This document shows, piece by piece, positions 7,008-10,516 of a stretch of DNA of 10,516 nucleotides. Below the pieces are notes generated by a model. The model was not told where the DNA came from and made no database searches. It was given only the letters and a program-made list of their open reading frames with translations. Numbering within the stretch: the stretch's first letter is position 1; every line of letters begins with the position of its first letter. The DNA comes from Acidobacteriota bacterium. Its GTDB lineage: Bacteria; Acidobacteriota; Terriglobia; Bryobacterales; Bryobacteraceae. The stretch is from NCBI GenBank assembly GCA_016871135.1, contig VFZQ01000111.1:1-10516 (forward strand). Reading direction: 5' to 3'. The translations under genes were made by a program, and so were the position numbers.

Positions 7008-7655
7008 TTAGTTCGGTGAAAGAATCTCCGACCCAACTTTCAGCGCTTCACTGTGCAACGGGCTGATCGCCGGCGGAGTAGCATCCGCGGAGGCCTCCAC
7101 CGCCGCGCGATATGTCCTGATCGCCTTCTGCGCGGCAATGCGGTCGCCGGCATCCAGCGCCTTCTGCCACTGCCGCAGCAGATCTTGCAGGTAGGCGTTC
7201 AATTGTGCGTCCGGCACGGCTACTGATGTTGACCCAAAGTTGTTGCGCCAGATCGAAAGATCCGCGGCGTCCACTTGGCGGGTGTCGGCGCCCGGCAACG
7301 CGTCCCACTTCTCTCCGTAAACGCCGAGATGCATCGCGCGTTCGATTCCATTCCAAAGCGACATTCGAATCTCCCGCACACTTCCGTCACTGAAAGCGAG
7401 ATTAGCGGATCCCGCGCGGGCCGATGCAAAGCTGACACGGCCATCTGAACCGGCGAAGATCGACAGCGTCTGCGCTACGGTCGCCGGCGATTGGATCGCT
7501 GGAAGAGCGTGCCTCATCAACTCCCTGCGATCGGTATCGTTGGCTGCCAAGGCGAACACCTTCGCGGTCGCGGCAGTGAGTTCGGATGCGATCGCGTTGA
7601 ACATCGCAATCCGCCCCAGCGAGGAACCCGGTGTCGCCGACCACACGATCGACAA
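7008..7655 (-). pseudogene. DUF1559-type pseudopilin, C-terminal part after a frameshift
   Basis: This is the continuation, in another frame, of the pseudopilin that starts at 8044. Coding quality resumes at LSIVWSATPGSSLG near 7655 and runs for about 215 residues to a TAA at 7008. It contains ANLAFSDGSVREI, which matches the C-terminal DG motif of DUF1559/H-X9-DG pseudopilins, but the histidine is replaced by arginine (R-X9-DG). A segment with VDAADLSIWRNNFG at about 7222-7305 resembles the dockerin-like repeat often seen in Planctomycete secreted proteins. A helical, charged tail follows. The reading frame is also open upstream to an ATG at 7778, but the translated residues there (Arg/Gly-rich) do not look like the family and overlap the true frame of the N-terminal part. 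Either a single-base sequencing error or a real inactivating deletion explains the break. Confidence 0.75.
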
Positions 7656-8044
7656 CCGCCATCGGAGGTGCCCGTCGCGTTTGCCGTTTCCGTACCGGTC
7701 ACACCGGGCTTCGGCGTCAGCGCCAGCGTCCACGTCTTGCCAACCGCCCTGTACGACGAGGCCTTGAATCCATCCCATTCCCCGTTCGTGGGTAACTCCG
7801 CCGCATTGGCCGCGTCGGCGAATGTAGGGGGCAACGTTTTGTGGACATCGGCGTAGTTGTGCACCGCAATCCCGATCTGCTTCAAATTGTTAATGGCCTT
7901 AGCGCGCGCCGATCCTTCGCGGACCTTCTGAATCGCGGGCAGCAGCATTCCAACCAGGATCGCGGATGTCGAAATGACAACCAATAATTCAATGAGCGTG
8001 AAGCCGGCTTGGCTTCGGTTTTTTTTCAATCCAACGGTATTCAT
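7517..8044 (-). pseudogene. DUF1559-type pseudopilin, N-terminal part (type II secretion/type IV pilin-like)
   Basis: The first 130 residues are a typical pseudopilin start. A short basic leader ends at G14, the prepilin peptidase site, followed by F15-T-L-I-E19 with glutamate at +5, and a hydrophobic helix to about residue 37. Then comes LLPAIQKVREGSARAKAINNLKQIG and VHNYADVHKTLPPTF, the hallmark of the DUF1559 family widespread in Planctomycetes and Acidobacteria. Such proteins are processed by a prepilin peptidase and anchored in the inner membrane; their exact role is not established. After about residue 130 (position 7655) this frame becomes Cys/Arg-rich and meaningless until a stop at 7517, while the family sequence continues in the -1 frame. 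A strong Shine-Dalgarno sequence precedes the ATG. The intact protein would have about 345 residues. Confidence 0.82.
7651..7663 (-). other. frameshift site in the pseudopilin gene
   Basis: The minus-strand sequence GATGGCGGTTGTC marks the switch point. The upstream frame reads ...S-D-G-G, and the downstream frame resumes as L-S-I-V-W by re-reading the T at 7655, a -1 shift. Adding one base here restores a single reading frame. There is no classic X-XXY-YYZ slippery heptamer, so programmed frameshifting is unlikely. Confidence 0.7.
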
Positions 8045-8049
8045 AATTT

Positions 8050-8055
8050 CTCCTT
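8050..8055 (-). promoter_or_regulatory. strong ribosome binding site of the pseudopilin gene
   Basis: On the minus strand AAGGAG lies 5 bases before the ATG at 8044 and fixes that start. The 113-bp gap upstream (8045-8157) separates it from the nucleoside-hydrolase-like gene. I could not identify a convincing promoter or terminator in that gap. Confidence 0.75.
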
Positions 8056-8157
8056 GTGATTTGGCCGGTATGCCTTACACAAGCCGGCGTCACAGGAGAA
8101 GTGTGAAAATGCGGAACAGAGTCGATCACAATAATTGCGCTGCCGCCGCGTTGCGGA

Positions 8158-9120
8158 TTACGGCTTCACGGGCTCGGCCGGCTTTGACGGCTCAGGCTTG
8201 GCTTTTGCCGGATCGGCGGCAACTGGCCTGCGGAAGCGCTGCTTCGGCACTGGCTTCGCGCTCGCAAGTTCAATGAAGGTCTTCAGCAGCGTGTCCTTCG
8301 CCTCGGGCGCGAGCATCACCTGTCGCACGCCATTTACCGGTTCGGACAACGCAAACGCCTTGTCGGCCGATCGCACCGCGTACAGCACCGCAGCAAGTTC
8401 CGACGTCGACGAATCATACGGCATCGCTTTGGCCGCCTTATACGCATCAACCACCGGATGCGCCGTCGACCACGCGAACTCCTTCTCCACGGCCTCGGCG
8501 GGGAATACCACCTGCGTACCCAGGGAAGGGCTGATCGAGTAGATCGGTGTCGGCCACCCGGCCGCCGCTAGCGCCATCGCACCCTTGGGATCAGCCGCAA
8601 CCAGATGCTTGACCTTCGCCTTCACAAGCTCGGGCACATCGCGCAGTTTCAGCATCTGCAACAAATTCGTCGGCGGCCCAGCGAGCACGACGATCGCGTT
8701 CTGATCGAACTGCGCCGTCAACGCATTGCGGACCAGCGCTGGAGCAACCGCCGTATCGACCAGTTTGTGAATGCCGTGTTCGTACTGCGGCTTTCCTTCA
8801 GCGTTCTTCCGGGAAAGCGGCACGGTCAACATCGGCGTGTCGTCTTTCATCGCGCCATCGGCCAGCAGACCCACGGGCAGCGTGCGGGAGAACGATCCGA
8901 ACGCGCCGGAAACCGCGCCCGCGTAGAACCGGCCGACCACTTCGCAATACGCCGCGGAGCTGAGATTCGAGCGCGTGCTCGACACGACAACAACACGGCA
9001 CTCGTTCAGGCCGTCGAGCCCGTAAAGGACCGCCAACGCCAACGCCGTCTCCGGCCGCGATCCCATATCGCAGTCGAAGATCACGCCAACCGCTGGCCTT
9101 CCTTGTCCGAAAAATTGCAT
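8158..9120 (-). CDS. nucleoside hydrolase-like protein with a degraded metal-binding motif
   Basis: A 320-residue protein that resembles the inosine-uridine nucleoside N-ribohydrolase fold. The N-terminal strand GVIFDCDMG followed by ALALAVLYGL matches the position of the family signature DTDxGxDD, and VVLAGPPTNLLQML (about 144-157) matches the conserved GPxTN segment, followed by VPELVKAKVKHLV. However, the two aspartates expected after the glycine are replaced (G20-S-R-P-E), and the C-terminal catalytic region reads YDSSTSELAAVLYAVR with no clear HD or WD. The calcium site is therefore probably lost and normal ribohydrolase activity is doubtful. There is no signal peptide. Residues after about 290 form a Lys/Pro/Ala-rich tail. 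It starts 4 bp after the DUF1552 stop with no Shine-Dalgarno sequence, so translation is probably coupled. The fold call is from motif resemblance, not from a search. Confidence 0.68.
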   Translation of the reverse strand: MQFFGQGRPAVGVIFDCDMGSRPETALALAVLYGLDGLNECRVVVVSSTRSNLSSAAYCEVVGRFYAGAVSGAFGSFSRTLPVGLLADGAMKDDTPMLTVPLSRKNAEGKPQYEHGIHKLVDTAVAPALVRNALTAQFDQNAIVVLAGPPTNLLQMLKLRDVPELVKAKVKHLVAADPKGAMALAAAGWPTPIYSISPSLGTQVVFPAEAVEKEFAWSTAHPVVDAYKAAKAMPYDSSTSELAAVLYAVRSADKAFALSEPVNGVRQVMLAPEAKDTLLKTFIELASAKPVPKQRFRRPVAADPAKAKPEPSKPAEPVKP

Positions 9121-9124
9121 GGTG

Positions 9125-10471
9125 TTAGCCGAGGTTTAAGCCGTCGACGCGCCCGGTTGAATCGCCGAAGTCGTCGGTCTGTACGCCCAACCGGTCCATC
9201 ATCGTGAGGTACAAGTTCGAGATCGGCGTCTCCTTGCGATATGTGATCCGGCGGCCGCCCTTAAAGTGATTCCCGCCTCGGCCCATCACCATCACCGGTA
9301 GATCCTCGTGCGTGTGGCGGTTGCCATCGGAGAGCCCGGCGCCATACACGATCATCGAGTTGTCAAGTATCGACGCATCGCCCTCTTTGATCGACTTCAA
9401 CCGCATCATCCACGCCGCGAATTGCTGCATGTGATACTCATTGATCTTCGTCACCTTTTCCAACAGCTCCAACTTGCCCTGATGGTGCGTGAGAGGGTGG
9501 TGGCCATCGGCGATACCGATCTCACGATACGGCCGCGAAGTGCCCTCGCGCGTAACCAAGAAGGTCACGATTCGCGACATATCGGCCTGGAACGCCACGG
9601 TGATCATATCGCTCATCAGCCGGAAGTGTTCGGCGAAATCGGCGGGAACGCCGTAGGGCTTCGGCATACCGGGATCGATCCTTGCGTTCTCGCCTTCGGC
9701 TTTCTCCAACTGCTTTTCGATTTCTCGAATCGACGATAAATACTCATCGAGCTTGCGGCGATCGGTCGGCCCAAGATCGCCCTGCAGTTTCTTGGTATCG
9801 GCCGTCACATGATCGAGTACGCTCTTGCGATACTTCGCCTGCCGCGCCCTCGCTTCGGGCGACAACACCGGCCCCTTGCCGAACAAACGCTCAAACATCG
9901 CCCGCGGATCGAGCAGCGGCGGCAGCGGCTGCGTCTCGCTCTTCCACGAAAGATTGTTGGTGTAAGCGCAGGAATACCCGGAATCACAATCTCCAGCCTG
10001 CCGCGCGTCTTCCAGACCAACCTGCAACGACGGGAACAGTGTCGCCGAGCCAATCTGATTGGCCGCGATCTGATCGCAGGAAATTCCGGCCTTGATGTCG
10101 ACCATCGTCTTCTTAACATGAACGCCCGTCAGATACGAGCCACAGCAGCGGCCGTGATCGCCCGCGCCATCCAGCAACGCGCGCCCGCCGTTCTGCGTCA
10201 GGTTCGAAAGGATGTTGAACTCATTCCGCAGCGGTTCCAAAGGGCGCAGAATGCTGGGCAGTTCACCAGTGAACGCTCCTTCCTCCGCCGGCGTCCAATG
10301 CCGCATGTCGAGGCCGTTCGGCACATAGACGAACGCCATTCGGATCGGCGTTTTGCCGGGAATCTTCGAGGAGTTCATCGCCGGCGCCATCGCATCCAGC
10401 GCGGGCAGCGCGATCGCGGTACCGATACCGCGGAGCAGTGTACGTCGGGAGAGAGCCTTCTGCGTGATCAT
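9125..10471 (-). CDS. DUF1552 family protein with Tat signal
   Basis: A 448-residue member of DUF1552, a family of unknown function expanded in Planctomycetes, Verrucomicrobia and Solibacter-type Acidobacteria. The N-terminus has a twin-arginine motif (S8-R-R-T-L-L-R-G15) followed by a hydrophobic Ala/Leu stretch, so it is exported folded. Family landmarks are FVYVPNGLDMRHWTP near the start, HGRCCGSYLTG, SCDQIAANQIG, the cysteine-rich CDSGYSCAYTNNLSW, IADGHHPLTHHQGK and YGAGLSDGNRHTHEDLPV towards the C-terminus. The histidine and cysteine content suggests metal or cofactor binding, but this is not established. In related genomes the family often stands directly downstream of a DUF1592/DUF1588 cytochrome-type protein, which would fall just beyond the right edge. 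The start at 10471 has AGGTGG 7 bases upstream on the minus strand. Length is normal for the family. Confidence 0.9.
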   Translation of the reverse strand: MITQKALSRRTLLRGIGTAIALPALDAMAPAMNSSKIPGKTPIRMAFVYVPNGLDMRHWTPAEEGAFTGELPSILRPLEPLRNEFNILSNLTQNGGRALLDGAGDHGRCCGSYLTGVHVKKTMVDIKAGISCDQIAANQIGSATLFPSLQVGLEDARQAGDCDSGYSCAYTNNLSWKSETQPLPPLLDPRAMFERLFGKGPVLSPEARARQAKYRKSVLDHVTADTKKLQGDLGPTDRRKLDEYLSSIREIEKQLEKAEGENARIDPGMPKPYGVPADFAEHFRLMSDMITVAFQADMSRIVTFLVTREGTSRPYREIGIADGHHPLTHHQGKLELLEKVTKINEYHMQQFAAWMMRLKSIKEGDASILDNSMIVYGAGLSDGNRHTHEDLPVMVMGRGGNHFKGGRRITYRKETPISNLYLTMMDRLGVQTDDFGDSTGRVDGLNLG

Positions 10472-10516
10472 CGTGTTGCCACCTGTTTGGGTTTGGGTCC
10501 GGTTTCTGAATTTGGA
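10468..10516 (-). CDS. possible 3' end of an upstream gene (partial)
   Basis: One minus-strand frame enters from the window edge, reads fifteen residues (ending GPKPKQVATR) and stops at a TGA that overlaps the DUF1552 start codon as ATGA. The four-base overlap is a common operon junction, and a DUF1592-type gene is the usual upstream partner. The evidence is thin: all three minus-strand frames are open over these 45 bases, and the residues match no motif I know. It may simply be an untranslated leader. Confidence 0.3.
   Translation of the reverse strand, partial: PNSETGPKPKQVATR
10479..10484 (-). promoter_or_regulatory. ribosome binding site of the DUF1552 gene
   Basis: AGGTGG on the minus strand, 7 bases before the ATG at 10471, supports that start codon. 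Confidence 0.6.

Noticed and set aside
7651..7663. Programmed ribosomal frameshifting in the pseudopilin gene
   Set aside because: No slippery heptamer and no obvious stimulatory hairpin at the switch point; a one-base deletion or read error is simpler.
7656..7778. Upstream extension of the C-terminal pseudopilin frame to an ATG at 7778
   Set aside because: Residues there are Arg/Gly-rich and unlike the family, while the -1 neighbour frame carries real pseudopilin sequence over the same bases.
8045..8157. Possible hairpin or operator in the 113-bp gap upstream of the pseudopilin
   Set aside because: Only 4-5 bp arms with bulges (TTACAC with GTGTGAA) and a 5-bp GCCGG/CCGGC pair with a long loop were seen; too weak to call.
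10484..10500. Short TTTGGG tandem at the right edge
   Set aside because: Only two copies; within chance for such a short stretch, and possibly part of an upstream coding end.
1..10516. CRISPR arrays, tRNA or rRNA genes, insertion sequences, phage or defence genes
   Set aside because: None seen: no spaced repeats, cloverleaf segments, transposase motifs or terminal inverted repeats could be recognised on either strand.

Overview
The window looks like a chromosomal segment of a high-GC acidobacterium, most likely of the Solibacter/Bryobacter type. The main evidence is a roughly 1080-residue TonB-dependent receptor with an N-terminal carboxypeptidase-regulatory-like domain. It sits with a Tat-type sulfatase, a secreted amidohydrolase, a DUF1552 protein and a Planctomycete-like DUF1559-type pseudopilin, a mix common in that lineage. 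The taxonomic call is inferred from gene content, not from a marker gene.

Layout. At the left edge, the start of a minus-strand S9-type (prolyl oligopeptidase family) peptidase runs off the window. Divergent from it, on the plus strand, lie a Cys-type sulfatase (186-1502), an Amidohydrolase_3 family metal hydrolase with a signal peptide (1512-3206), the TonB-dependent receptor (3269-6517) and a small two-part protein of unknown function (6527-6946). A perfect 12-bp hairpin followed by a T/C-rich tract (6961-6994) closes this block. The right part is all minus strand and converges on that terminator. Read in the direction of transcription it contains the possible tail of an upstream gene at the right edge, a DUF1552 protein (10471-9125), a nucleoside-hydrolase-like protein with a degraded metal site (9120-8158), and a frameshifted pseudopilin (8044-7008).

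How the genes may work together. The left block has the parts of an outer-membrane uptake and periplasmic processing module: a receptor for a large or scarce ligand, a sulfatase, an amidohydrolase and a secreted peptidase. The substrate cannot be read from the sequence. In the right block the DUF1552 gene and the nucleoside-hydrolase-like gene are separated by 4 bp and are surely one transcript. The pseudopilin gene, 113 bp further on, has its own strong ribosome binding site.

The most unusual signal is in gene starts. Four starts (161 minus, 186 plus, 1512 plus, 3269 plus) have a -10-like hexamer ending only 6 or 7 bases before the ATG and no Shine-Dalgarno sequence, which is the geometry of leaderless mRNAs. 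Genes at 6527, 8044 and 10471 have a clear Shine-Dalgarno sequence instead. At the divergent start the two -10 elements overlap by two bases.
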